Source of the DNA: JAFGTE01 sp965369305
GTDB taxonomy: Bacteria; Patescibacteriota; Gracilibacteria; UM-FILTER-43-11
Direction: 5' to 3'
Assembly: GCA_965369305.1 (NCBI GenBank)
Contig: CBDUQG010000031.1
Span: 1 to 11,376 of the forward strand
DNA: 11,376 bases
The position numbers and the translations under genes were made by a program. Below the pieces are notes generated by a model that saw nothing but the letters and a program-made list of their open reading frames with translations, searched no databases and had not been told where the DNA came from. Shown here in pieces: positions 1 through 6,626 of the stretch (positions are counted from its first letter, which is position 1; each line of letters begins with the position of its first letter).

Positions 1-75
1 TACGTCTCGGTAAAAAGCCAGCATTTCATCAAAGCGGCTAGTGATGATGCCGATCATGTCAATTTTTGCTTCCAT
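1..75 (-). CDS. VOC/glyoxalase-family protein, N-terminal fragment
   Basis: Partial gene cut by the window edge. The reverse strand from an ATG at 73-75 reads 25 open codons to position 1, giving a start MEAKIDMIGI and ending LAFYRDV. A short beta strand (IDMIGI) followed by a helix ending in LAFYRD is the classic opening of vicinal-oxygen-chelate proteins (glyoxalase I, bleomycin-resistance and related dioxygenase-like folds), where the first metal ligand often lies in the first strand. Only one quarter or less of a usual ~120-150 aa protein is visible, so substrate and metal ligands cannot be judged. It is divergent from the pilT-like gene with 175 bp between them. A purine-rich stretch (AAGAAAAAA) precedes the ATG, but there is no clear Shine-Dalgarno. 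Confidence 0.6.
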   Translation of the reverse strand, partial: MEAKIDMIGIITSRFDEMLAFYRDV

Positions 76-127
76 TTTTTTCTTGAATGCTTGCTAAGAG
101 CATAGCATATTTTGAGCGATTCAATCC

Positions 128-156
128 TTGCTTATTAAGCCATTTTTTGGTATAAT
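128..156 (+). promoter_or_regulatory. Sigma70-type extended -10 promoter for the pilT-like gene
   Basis: A perfect -10 hexamer TATAAT lies at 151-156, directly preceded by TGG (148-150), an extended -10 element. A weak -35 match TTGCTT lies at 128-133 with a 17-bp spacer. The start of transcription is expected near 163-165, which gives an 85-90 nt untranslated leader before the ATG at 251. The call rests on the hexamers and spacing only. Confidence 0.65.
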
Positions 157-180
157 AATAGGATATTTCTAGCGAAATAT

Positions 181-236
181 ATTCAATATTCAGAATTAGA
201 AAACTCAAAAATAGTTTTGAATGTTGAATCTTGAAT
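181..236 (+). repeat. Imperfect inverted repeat in the pilT-like 5' leader
   Basis: Positions 181-205 and 213-236 are imperfect reverse complements: blocks ATTCAA, ATTCA, ATT and AAAACT recur in the complement of the right arm, with a 7-nt loop (206-212). In RNA this would form an AU-rich stem-loop of about 20 pairs ending some 14 nt before the start codon. The right arm also contains three TTGAAT direct repeats (217-237). It is too AU-rich for a strong terminator and has no U-run. It may be a regulatory hairpin or protein-binding site; the function is unknown. Confidence 0.5.
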
Positions 237-250
237 CTTCAATTTAAAAA

Positions 251-1435
251 ATGGCTGACGAACAAAACACACAAGATACACCGATTCCTTTGAATCAGAA
301 TCCGACTCCGGTCGCTCCTGCTCCAGTGGCTGAGCAAGCTCCTGCCCCTGAGGCACCTGCGCCGGAAGCTCCAGCCCAGCCGGCTGGTGGTCCAAGCATC
401 ACACTAGACCACTTGGTGAGTATTGCGATTGAGCAGGATGCCTCTGATATTCACTTTGGTGAAGGTAGTCGTATTTCGTTGCGTGTAGGTGGTAAGTTTG
501 TTTTCGTTGAAAACGTGGATATGCTGACCAAAGAAGACATGGATGCCATGGTTAAAGAAATGCTTCCCGGAGAGGCTGAGCGCAAGCGCCTTCAAACCCT
601 TCGTGAGCTGGATTTCTCTTACATCCACTCATCTGGTGTTAGCTTCCGTGTGAATGTTTACTATAGCCGCGAACGTTTGACGGCTTCAATGCGCATGATT
701 TCTAAGCACCTTCCTAAAATGGGAGAACTTGGCATTCCTGAAGTCATGAAGCAGTTCTTCCAACTTCGTCAGGGGCTCATTCTGGTAACCGGTACGACCG
801 GTAGTGGTAAGTCTACGTCTATTCAGGCCATGCTTGATTACGTGAATGATAGCTTCGTGTATCACGTGATTACTATCGAGAACCCGATTGAGCATATCTT
901 CAAGGAAAACAAATCGATCTTCTCTCAGCGTGAGCTTGGGAAGGATACGCTTACTTTTACCAACGCTCTTCATTCAGCTACTCGCGAGGATCCAAACCTC
1001 ATCATGATTTCTGAAATCAATGACCGTGAAACACTTGATGCAGTTTTGAATCTCGTGGAAATGGGTCATTTGGTGATTGCTGCCATGCCCACCAAGAATG
1101 TACTTCAGACCATTGAGCACATCATTGCTATGTATCCCCATGAAGAACAGGAGATCATGCAGGATCGTTTCGCTGAAAGCCTGGCCGTGATCATGTCTCA
1201 GGATCTTCTAGACCGCGTTGACCAGCCTGGACGTGCTGCTGTTTATGAAGTTCTTGTTGGAAATAAAGGTGTGAAGAACATCATTAAGCACGGCAGTCTT
1301 ACACAGCTAAGAACCGCCATGGAATCCGGTGCACAGCAGGGGATGATGACTATGGATGCCTATGCTTACCAGCTTTCTGAAAACGGCATCATTTCGAAGG
1401 AGGATTACAGTCAATATCTGCCTTCACAAGACTAG
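251..1435 (+). CDS. PilT/PilU-family type IV pilus ATPase-like protein with degenerate motifs
   Basis: 394-aa protein of the type II/IV secretion ATPase superfamily, closest in layout to PilT, the cytoplasmic hexamer that retracts type IV pili. Residues ~10-48 are a Pro/Ala/Glu-rich disordered tail absent from classical PilT. An N-terminal PAS-like domain follows (ASDIHF at 64-69), then the RecA-like core: Walker A GTTGSGKST at 181-189, Asp box TIENPIEH around 210-215, Walker B region with E255, and GHLV at 272-275. The C-terminal part carries a NIIKHGSLTQL helix and an MTMDAY segment, equivalents of the PilT AIRNLI and MQTLD regions. Odd points: the usual VGEMRD reads ISEIND and the His-box TLHT reads AMPT (P280 for His), so ATPase or retraction output may be altered. 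No Shine-Dalgarno precedes the ATG. No other pilus genes are in the window. It could be a PilT paralogue rather than the main motor. Confidence 0.85.
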   Translation: MADEQNTQDTPIPLNQNPTPVAPAPVAEQAPAPEAPAPEAPAQPAGGPSITLDHLVSIAIEQDASDIHFGEGSRISLRVGGKFVFVENVDMLTKEDMDAMVKEMLPGEAERKRLQTLRELDFSYIHSSGVSFRVNVYYSRERLTASMRMISKHLPKMGELGIPEVMKQFFQLRQGLILVTGTTGSGKSTSIQAMLDYVNDSFVYHVITIENPIEHIFKENKSIFSQRELGKDTLTFTNALHSATREDPNLIMISEINDRETLDAVLNLVEMGHLVIAAMPTKNVLQTIEHIIAMYPHEEQEIMQDRFAESLAVIMSQDLLDRVDQPGRAAVYEVLVGNKGVKNIIKHGSLTQLRTAMESGAQQGMMTMDAYAYQLSENGIISKEDYSQYLPSQD

Positions 1436-1436
1436 A

Positions 1437-2117
1437 TTACCTGTGTGCGAAAGTGATCGTCTCGACTATTTCATCAAATTGGTCGAACCAGTTTTGAATT
1501 TTCGTTGAACCATTGCCTTCAGTAAGCAAGCTATAGAACTCAGCGTGTCTTTCGAGATCCCACATGCTCGTGGAGCCGCAGTTTTCCTCATTAACCGTGA
1601 AGAACTCTGGCATGCTTTCTTTCAAGCTTTCAATGGGGCCATGCAATGTGATTTTGATCTCATTATTGTTGAAGAAAAAGACCAGGCTTCTTTCTAAGGT
1701 GATGTCACATACTTCGAAGCGTGCCAGGACCATGTAGTCTTGGGTAAAAAGGAATCCAACGGGTCTTACCTTTTTAGATTCTTCAAGTATGAAGTCGTGA
1801 TTGAGGCCAAATTCTCCGCTATGTAGGGCTTCAACAGTTTTTTGCTCCTCTTCAGCTGTCAGTTCCATGGGGGCTTCAGACTCACCCATGCTTCTCAACA
1901 CTACTTCGATGTAAGTTTGTTCAGGATTCATTCTTCCCTGACTCCCATCGAGCAAAGTGACACTTGGCGGATACTCAAGTGAAAAGCCGACCCCAGGATT
2001 GTTGTATGTAAGCCAGGAGTTTTCATCTTTGGGAACTGGACCTGCCGAGCAGCTATTCAAAACAACTGCGGCTAAAGCGATGAGTAAAGCTGATGCTAGA
2101 GCGTTCAGTCGTTTCAT
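1437..2117 (-). CDS. Predicted lipoprotein, function unknown
   Basis: 226-aa protein with an N-terminal MKRLN, a hydrophobic stretch (residues 6-20) and a lipobox LNSC with the lipidated cysteine at C23, so it should be exported and anchored in the membrane. After a short linker comes NNPGVGFSLEYPPSV (about residues 39-53), a motif common in PsbP/MOG1-like lipoproteins of poorly characterised bacteria. The rest is acidic and has no catalytic motif I recognise. The ATG at 2117 is chosen over an upstream in-frame TTG (2132) because it places MKR directly before the hydrophobic segment and gives a classic ATGA overlap with the stop of the upstream membrane-protein gene, implying coupled translation. 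It is the last gene of the operon; its stop lies 1 nt from the stop of the convergent pilT-like gene. Confidence 0.75.
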   Translation of the reverse strand: MKRLNALASALLIALAAVVLNSCSAGPVPKDENSWLTYNNPGVGFSLEYPPSVTLLDGSQGRMNPEQTYIEVVLRSMGESEAPMELTAEEEQKTVEALHSGEFGLNHDFILEESKKVRPVGFLFTQDYMVLARFEVCDITLERSLVFFFNNNEIKITLHGPIESLKESMPEFFTVNEENCGSTSMWDLERHAEFYSLLTEGNGSTKIQNWFDQFDEIVETITFAHR

Positions 2118-2485
2118 TTCGAAGTGAGCCAATGAATGAGAAAGTTGGCGATGGAAATAAGCAGACCTGCGTAGAAGTAGGCAGCGATGTGTTCGACGTG
2201 CATGCTGATTCCTTCGAAGGCCAGTACATCGAGGACGTATTTAACAAGCCATACAATCAGCATGTTCAGTACGAAGGTGAAGAGCCCGGCCGTGATCAGC
2301 ATGATGGGCAGTGACAATAGCTTGAGCAGCGGCTTGACCAAGCTATTGAGCAGGCCAAATATGAAGGCTGCAAAAAGATAGCCCGTTGCACCGCCCATGA
2401 TGGCAAAGTCGCCATTTAAGATCATGGAAATGAAATAGAGCGCAGCAGCAGTGGCCAGAATGTGTAAGACAAATCGCTTGATCAT
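2114..2485 (-). CDS. Phage holin family 4 / YvlD-like membrane protein
   Basis: 123-aa protein with four predicted membrane segments (about residues 6-24, 28-47, 57-81 and 96-118). The hallmark is the loop between segments 2 and 3, NSLVKPLLKLLSLPI around residues 47-61, followed by a Leu/Ile/Phe-rich third segment. This pattern is typical of the Phage_holin_4_2 (Mycobacterium phage holin superfamily IV, YvlD) family, small chromosomally encoded membrane proteins with no established biochemical role; despite the name most are not lysis proteins. It ends in UGA and overlaps the lipoprotein start by 4 nt (ATGA). Its own ATG is 3 nt after the stop of the 54-aa membrane gene. An AAGG lies immediately before the ATG, too close to be an ideal ribosome binding site, so coupling from the upstream gene is likely. 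Confidence 0.8.
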   Translation of the reverse strand: MIKRFVLHILATAAALYFISMILNGDFAIMGGATGYLFAAFIFGLLNSLVKPLLKLLSLPIMLITAGLFTFVLNMLIVWLVKYVLDVLAFEGISMHVEHIAAYFYAGLLISIANFLIHWLTSK

Positions 2486-2488
2486 ACC

Positions 2489-2653
2489 TTATTGGACTAG
2501 AGTGCTAACGAATTGGCCGATGTAATAGGGCCAGATTAGTAAAGCTAGTAGCCCTTTTCCAAAGCCTAGGTGTAAAAAACCGATGGTAAATAGCCAGGCA
2601 GCAAACCAGGAGAAGGCAGTGAAGCTGTGATGCTCAACTTTTACTTTTGTCAT
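2489..2653 (-). CDS. Small (54-aa) membrane protein of unknown function
   Basis: Short open frame from ATG (2651-2653) to TAA (2489-2491). The protein begins MTKVKVEHHSF, then is almost wholly hydrophobic and aromatic, with one or two membrane segments: about residues 12-30 (TAFSWFAAWLFTIGFLHLG) and 34-50 (GLLALLIWPYYIGQF). It starts 3 nt after the ileS stop and stops 3 nt before the holin-like gene, filling an otherwise unexplained 171-nt gap in an operon with no other gaps. That packing, plus coherent hydrophobic composition, supports it being real. No family is recognised. The pairing with a YvlD-like membrane protein and a lipoprotein suggests an envelope role, but that is inference. Confidence 0.7.
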   Translation of the reverse strand: MTKVKVEHHSFTAFSWFAAWLFTIGFLHLGFGKGLLALLIWPYYIGQFVSTLVQ

Positions 2654-2656
2654 GTT

Positions 2657-5600
2657 TTAACGCTTAACTTTGATGATTATATCATCAATCTCCGTAAACT
2701 CATCACCATCTTCCATTTCTTCCAGGATTTCAGTAGCGAGGGTCTCGGATTTGATGTAATCCCCGAAGGTTTCAATCAGAGCCTTGTCTGCCCCGATCAG
2801 AGCTACGGTGATGCGATCATCAACTTTATAGTCGGCGGCCTTTCGGAGTTCCTGAATCTGGCGCACTAGATCACGGGCCTGCCCTTCCATTTCGAGCTCG
2901 GGTGTGATCTGTGTATCCAGGGCGACTAGAATGCCGGCCTGCGTTTCCACATCCATTCCTTCTTTACCGATGTAGGCAATCTCCATTTCTTCAGGGGTCA
3001 GCTCGTAATCAAGCACCTTGATATTCCCGTTATCTAGTCTTTCAAAATCTCCGGACTTGGCGGTTTGAATGATGGTCTGAACTTCTTTGCCGTACTTTGG
3101 CCCAAGAAGCTTAGCGTTGGGCTTGGCAATGACGGTGGCCAGGTCTCCTGGTTTATCGATAAGCTCCACTTCTTTTACGTTTAGCTCTTCTTTGATGATA
3201 TCCAGTTCGTCATCCAGCAAAGATTTATCATATTGCTGTGCCAAAGCAACTTGTACCTTTTGGAGTGGTTGGCGCACTTTGATCTTCAGCTTCGCTCGGC
3301 TAGCCAGTCCCAAACTCACGATCGTTTTAGCGATGAACATCTCTTCCATGAGTTTTTCATCTTTCAGGCTGTCATCTGGCTTTGGATAATCACTCAGATG
3401 CACAGATTCTTCATCCGTGAGGTTTTTATAGATTTCCTCACTTACGAATGGCGTGAATGGCGCTATGATCTGACAGAGCTTGGTCAGCACGGTGTACAAG
3501 GTAGAATACGCCATGAGCTTATTCTGGTCGTCCTCTGATTTCCAGAAACGACGGCGACTCCTTCGGATGTACCAGTTGGTCAAACTATCTACAAATTCAT
3601 ACATGCCGTTACTGGCTTTCTGCAGGTCATAAGCGTTCATATGCTCGGTTTGTTGAACAATTAATTTGTTCAACTCAGCCAAGATCCAGCGGTCTAGTTT
3701 ATTGTCTGATTCGACTCGATTTTCTGGATCCCATTCATCAATGTTGGCGTAGGTGGTGAAGAAGCTGTAAGCGTTCCAAACAGGTAAGATGAAATTACGC
3801 ACGACATCTGACACACCCTTTTCGCTAAAGCGCATGTCATCGGCCTTCACGACAGGGGAGCTCATCAGGTAGAAGCGCAGGGCATCAGCACCGTAGTTAT
3901 TCAAAATCTCGTTCGGATCCGGATAGTTCTTGAGGCGCTTAGACATCTTCTGGCCATCTTCAGCCAGTACGATTCCATTCACAATACAGTTCTTGAAGGC
4001 TGGCTTATCAAATAGGCTGTTGGCTAGCACATGAAGCGTGTAAAACCATCCACGGGTCTGATCGAGGCCTTCAGCAATGAACTCGGCTGGGAAGTTGTTC
4101 TCGAACTTCTCTTTATTTTCAAAGGGGTAATGCAGCTGGGCGTATGGCATGGAGCCACTCTCAAACCAGCAGTCCAGTACTTCTGGGATGCGGCGAAGCA
4201 TGCATTTGTAATCTACTTTATACGGTTTAGCGTTCTCATGTTCACGGTCAATGATTTCTTCAAAGGTTCTTCCTTCGGCGGCGCAGAGGGTCGCCATATA
4301 AACGTGACCGTGAGCAACCACCAATATCTTTTTGCCACGGTACTTGGCATAAACCCCTTGAACGCGTTTAAGGACACTATCAAACGGCTCGCCTTCAGGT
4401 GGTGTCATGAGCCTAAGGCCATCAATGTCGGTATTGTACTTTTTCATCAAATCCTCGGCGTAAGCACCTTCCCATTCACCGTAATGCTGCTCGCGCAGGT
4501 CTTTCTCGAAAGTGATTTCCATACCGAGTTTTTCGGCGATGATTTCGGCTGTCTGCTTGGCACGCTCTAACGGAGAAGCGATGATGACATCGAATTTCTC
4601 ATCCTTGAGCTGCTCGGCAGCCTCTTTAGCTTGTTGGATGCCTGTTTCATTCAGTACGTTATCGGTTGAGCCTTGCCAGCGGTGGTTCTTGTTGTAGTCG
4701 GTTTGGCCATGCCTCACAAAGGTCATGTCGGTCGTGACGGCTTTGGGGCAAGGGATGGTGATGTGATCGATCTTGTGCTTGTGAAGATCATCGACTTTTT
4801 CGCCAGTGAGCTTTTCAAGCTCTTCACGACTCCCAATACACTTAATCTCCCCACATTCACAGCGCCATATGGGCAGCGGAGCTCCCCAATAACGATTACG
4901 GCTAATGGCCCAGTCACGAGCACCGGCCAGCCATTTTCCAAAACGTCCTTCCTGAATATGATCAGGAACCCAGCTGATGTCCTGGTTGGTCTTGAGGAGT
5001 TTATCTCGCATCTGTTCCACTTTCACAAACCAGGTGCTGATTGGGCGATAGATCAGAGGCGTGTCACAGCGCCAACAGTGTGGGTAGCTGTGGTTGATGG
5101 TTTCATGTCTTACAATCTTGTTCTCTTCCTTGAGCTTCTTGATGATGAGCGGATTGGCTTCAAAAACATCCTTGCCCTTAAATTCCTTCACGTCATCGTT
5201 GAACCTGGCCTCAGCGTCAAGTGGGTATTCGGGCTCAACTCCATATTCTTTAAGAATGGCCATGTCATCTTCACCAAAAGGGGCCATGTGTACCAGGCCG
5301 GTACCGTCTTCTAAGCTCACAAAATCACCATTGGTGACACTGAACACGTTTTCATCCTTCTTATCCTTGTAGTAAGGCATCAGAGGCTTGTACTTGAGGC
5401 CCTTCATGTCTTTTCCGAGCATCTGCTCAACCACCTCATAGTCTTCTGGGTTTTTGTAGTAGTGCGGAATGCGGTCGAGCGCCATGATGTAGATTTCGCC
5501 CTCCTTGTCTTTCACCTTGGCGTAGGTGAGCTCTGGTCCTACAGCGATGGCTAGGTTGCTAGGTAGTGTCCAAGGGGTAGTCGTCCAGGCGAGTAGGAAG

Positions 5601-6247
5601 GTCCCTGGCTCATCCACCAGCTCGAACTTGGCGGTTAGGGCAGGGTCTTGCCTGTCGGCGTAACCCTGGTTGGTTTCGAAGTTTGAAAGTGGCGTGGCGC
5701 AGCGTGGGCAATAGGGAACCACCTTGTTACCTTCGTAAATCAGATCTTTGTCCCAGAGACTTTTAAACACCCACCAGATGGACTCCATGTATTCGGGGTT
5801 CATCGTCTTGTAGTCATTTTCCATGTCGACCCAGCGCCCCATGCGTCGAACGGTCTTCTTCCATTCTTCGGCGTAGCGGAGCACCACAGCCCGGCAGGCT
5901 TCATTGAACTGGGCAATGCCGTAGCGTTCAATATCGGTTTTATTATTTAAGTCGAGTTCCTTTTCCACGATGTTCTCAACCGGAAGGCCGTGACAGTCCC
6001 AGCCCCATTTTCGCTCGATCTTGTAGCCCTGCATAGTGAAGTAGCGCGGTACTACATCTTTGAGCGTGCCAGCCAGCAAGTGGCCGTAGTGGGGGAGTCC
6101 GGTGGCAAACGGAGGTCCATCATAAAAGACATATTCTTCCGTGCGATTGTCGATGGACTTCTGGAAAATACCGGCTTCTTCCCAATAGTTCAGGAGCCCT
6201 TCTTCGAGCTTAGGAAATGATTGTTTGGGGTCTACTTTTTTAAACAT
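2657..6247 (-). CDS. ileS: Isoleucyl-tRNA synthetase (type 2, eukaryote-like) with a nested histidine-phosphatase domain
   Basis: 1196-aa class Ia synthetase that charges tRNA-Ile. Visible in order: signature HYGH at 53-56; CP1 editing domain with WTTTPWTLPSN at 221-231 and GTGLVHMAPFGEDD around 315-328; NRYWGAPLPIW at 451-461; a cysteine-rich segment (C463, C465, C470, C500); an inserted phosphatase-like domain (503-681); then C682, PEVLDCWFESGSMP, KMSKRLKNYPDP from 767, and the anticodon-binding region with NWYIRRSRRRFW. The HYGH and KMSKRLKNYPDP forms are those of eukaryotic/type 2 IleRS, a class known for low mupirocin sensitivity. Without the insert it is ~1016 aa, normal for type 2. The ATG at 6247 is preferred over the in-frame TTG at 6262 because the family begins MFKKVDPKQSF; it overlaps the ridA stop by 8 nt. 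No Shine-Dalgarno is visible. Confidence 0.95.
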   Translation of the reverse strand: MFKKVDPKQSFPKLEEGLLNYWEEAGIFQKSIDNRTEEYVFYDGPPFATGLPHYGHLLAGTLKDVVPRYFTMQGYKIERKWGWDCHGLPVENIVEKELDLNNKTDIERYGIAQFNEACRAVVLRYAEEWKKTVRRMGRWVDMENDYKTMNPEYMESIWWVFKSLWDKDLIYEGNKVVPYCPRCATPLSNFETNQGYADRQDPALTAKFELVDEPGTFLLAWTTTPWTLPSNLAIAVGPELTYAKVKDKEGEIYIMALDRIPHYYKNPEDYEVVEQMLGKDMKGLKYKPLMPYYKDKKDENVFSVTNGDFVSLEDGTGLVHMAPFGEDDMAILKEYGVEPEYPLDAEARFNDDVKEFKGKDVFEANPLIIKKLKEENKIVRHETINHSYPHCWRCDTPLIYRPISTWFVKVEQMRDKLLKTNQDISWVPDHIQEGRFGKWLAGARDWAISRNRYWGAPLPIWRCECGEIKCIGSREELEKLTGEKVDDLHKHKIDHITIPCPKAVTTDMTFVRHGQTDYNKNHRWQGSTDNVLNETGIQQAKEAAEQLKDEKFDVIIASPLERAKQTAEIIAEKLGMEITFEKDLREQHYGEWEGAYAEDLMKKYNTDIDGLRLMTPPEGEPFDSVLKRVQGVYAKYRGKKILVVAHGHVYMATLCAAEGRTFEEIIDREHENAKPYKVDYKCMLRRIPEVLDCWFESGSMPYAQLHYPFENKEKFENNFPAEFIAEGLDQTRGWFYTLHVLANSLFDKPAFKNCIVNGIVLAEDGQKMSKRLKNYPDPNEILNNYGADALRFYLMSSPVVKADDMRFSEKGVSDVVRNFILPVWNAYSFFTTYANIDEWDPENRVESDNKLDRWILAELNKLIVQQTEHMNAYDLQKASNGMYEFVDSLTNWYIRRSRRRFWKSEDDQNKLMAYSTLYTVLTKLCQIIAPFTPFVSEEIYKNLTDEESVHLSDYPKPDDSLKDEKLMEEMFIAKTIVSLGLASRAKLKIKVRQPLQKVQVALAQQYDKSLLDDELDIIKEELNVKEVELIDKPGDLATVIAKPNAKLLGPKYGKEVQTIIQTAKSGDFERLDNGNIKVLDYELTPEEMEIAYIGKEGMDVETQAGILVALDTQITPELEMEGQARDLVRQIQELRKAADYKVDDRITVALIGADKALIETFGDYIKSETLATEILEEMEDGDEFTEIDDIIIKVKR
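4202..4741 (-). other. Histidine-phosphatase (PhoE/CobC/GpmB-like) domain nested in IleRS
   Basis: Residues ~503-682 of IleRS (about 180 aa) form a complete histidine-phosphatase domain in frame with the synthetase. The RHG motif with phosphate-accepting H513 lies at 512-514 in FVRHGQT. SPLERAKQTA carries R562, DLREQHYGEWEG carries acid E586, and VVAHGH carries the second histidine H646, so the full catalytic set is present. LREQ-x-x-G-x-WEG resembles broad-specificity phosphatases and alpha-ribazole phosphatases more than glycolytic mutases. The insert separates C500-P-K from C682, which in ordinary type 2 enzymes form one CxxC knuckle just before the RRIPEVLDCWF segment. The substrate is unknown. 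An intein is excluded by the motifs. Confidence 0.9.
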
Positions 6248-6617
6248 GAGCAATGGCGTCAATTTCTACTAATACATCTTTGGGAAGTCTGGCGACTTCC
6301 ACGGTAGCCCTGGCGGGCGGGTTTTCGGGGAAATAGCTTGCATATACTTCGTTCACGGCTGAGAAGTCTTCCATGTCTTTGAGGTAAATGGTGCATTTAA
6401 GTACTTTACTGTAATCGGATCCGGCAGCGCTGAGGACTTCACCCAGATTTTGCATGACCTGCTTGGTCTGCACGGCGGCGGACTGCCCCATGATTTCTCC
6501 GGATTCGGGTTGTAGGGCGATTTGGCCACTTAGATAGAGCATGTCACCGTGTTTCACTGCCTGAGAATAGGGGCCGATGGCTTCAGGTGCCTTGGCCGTT
6601 TGAATGATTTCTTTCAT
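6240..6617 (-). CDS. ridA: RidA family enamine/imine deaminase
   Basis: 125-aa RidA (YjgF/YER057c/UK114) protein. The family forms cytosolic homotrimers that hydrolyse reactive 2-aminoacrylate and 2-aminocrotonate released by PLP enzymes such as threonine/serine dehydratase. Visible: AIGPYSQAV at 13-21, the LYLSGQI strand at 27-33, and the C-terminal signature PPARATVEVARLPKDVLVEI (100-119) with R103 and E118, which match the substrate-binding Arg105 and Glu120 of E. coli RidA. Length is normal and the key residues are intact, so the archetypal RidA subgroup is likely. It starts 9 nt after the threonine synthase stop and its stop overlaps the ileS ATG by 8 nt. The setting next to a PLP enzyme of threonine metabolism fits its role. 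No Shine-Dalgarno is visible. Confidence 0.95.
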   Translation of the reverse strand: MKEIIQTAKAPEAIGPYSQAVKHGDMLYLSGQIALQPESGEIMGQSAAVQTKQVMQNLGEVLSAAGSDYSKVLKCTIYLKDMEDFSAVNEVYASYFPENPPARATVEVARLPKDVLVEIDAIAHV

Positions 6618-6626
6618 GAAGGTTGA

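Noticed and set aside
76..127. Promoter for the divergent VOC gene (TATGCT hexamers on the reverse strand)
   Set aside because: A TATGCT repeat is present, but no convincing -35 at proper spacing was found.
2118..2132. Upstream TTG start for the lipoprotein
   Set aside because: It would put MAHFE before the MKR signal-peptide start; the ATG at 2117 gives a typical ATGA overlap and a better signal peptide.
4031..4570. 179-aa open frame on the plus strand antisense to ileS
   Set aside because: It lies wholly inside the well-supported IleRS/phosphatase coding sequence, has no family motifs, and its composition reflects the reverse strand of conserved codons.
4202..4741. Intein or homing endonuclease in ileS
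   Set aside because: There are no splice-junction Cys/Ser and His-Asn motifs and no LAGLIDADG; the insert is a clear histidine-phosphatase domain.
4673..5314. 213-aa open frame on the plus strand antisense to ileS
   Set aside because: It overlaps conserved IleRS motifs on the other strand and has no coherent domain or start context.
6248..6262. Upstream TTG start for ileS (5 extra residues)
   Set aside because: The family begins at MFKKVDPKQSF and the ATG at 6247 has the natural overlap with the ridA stop.
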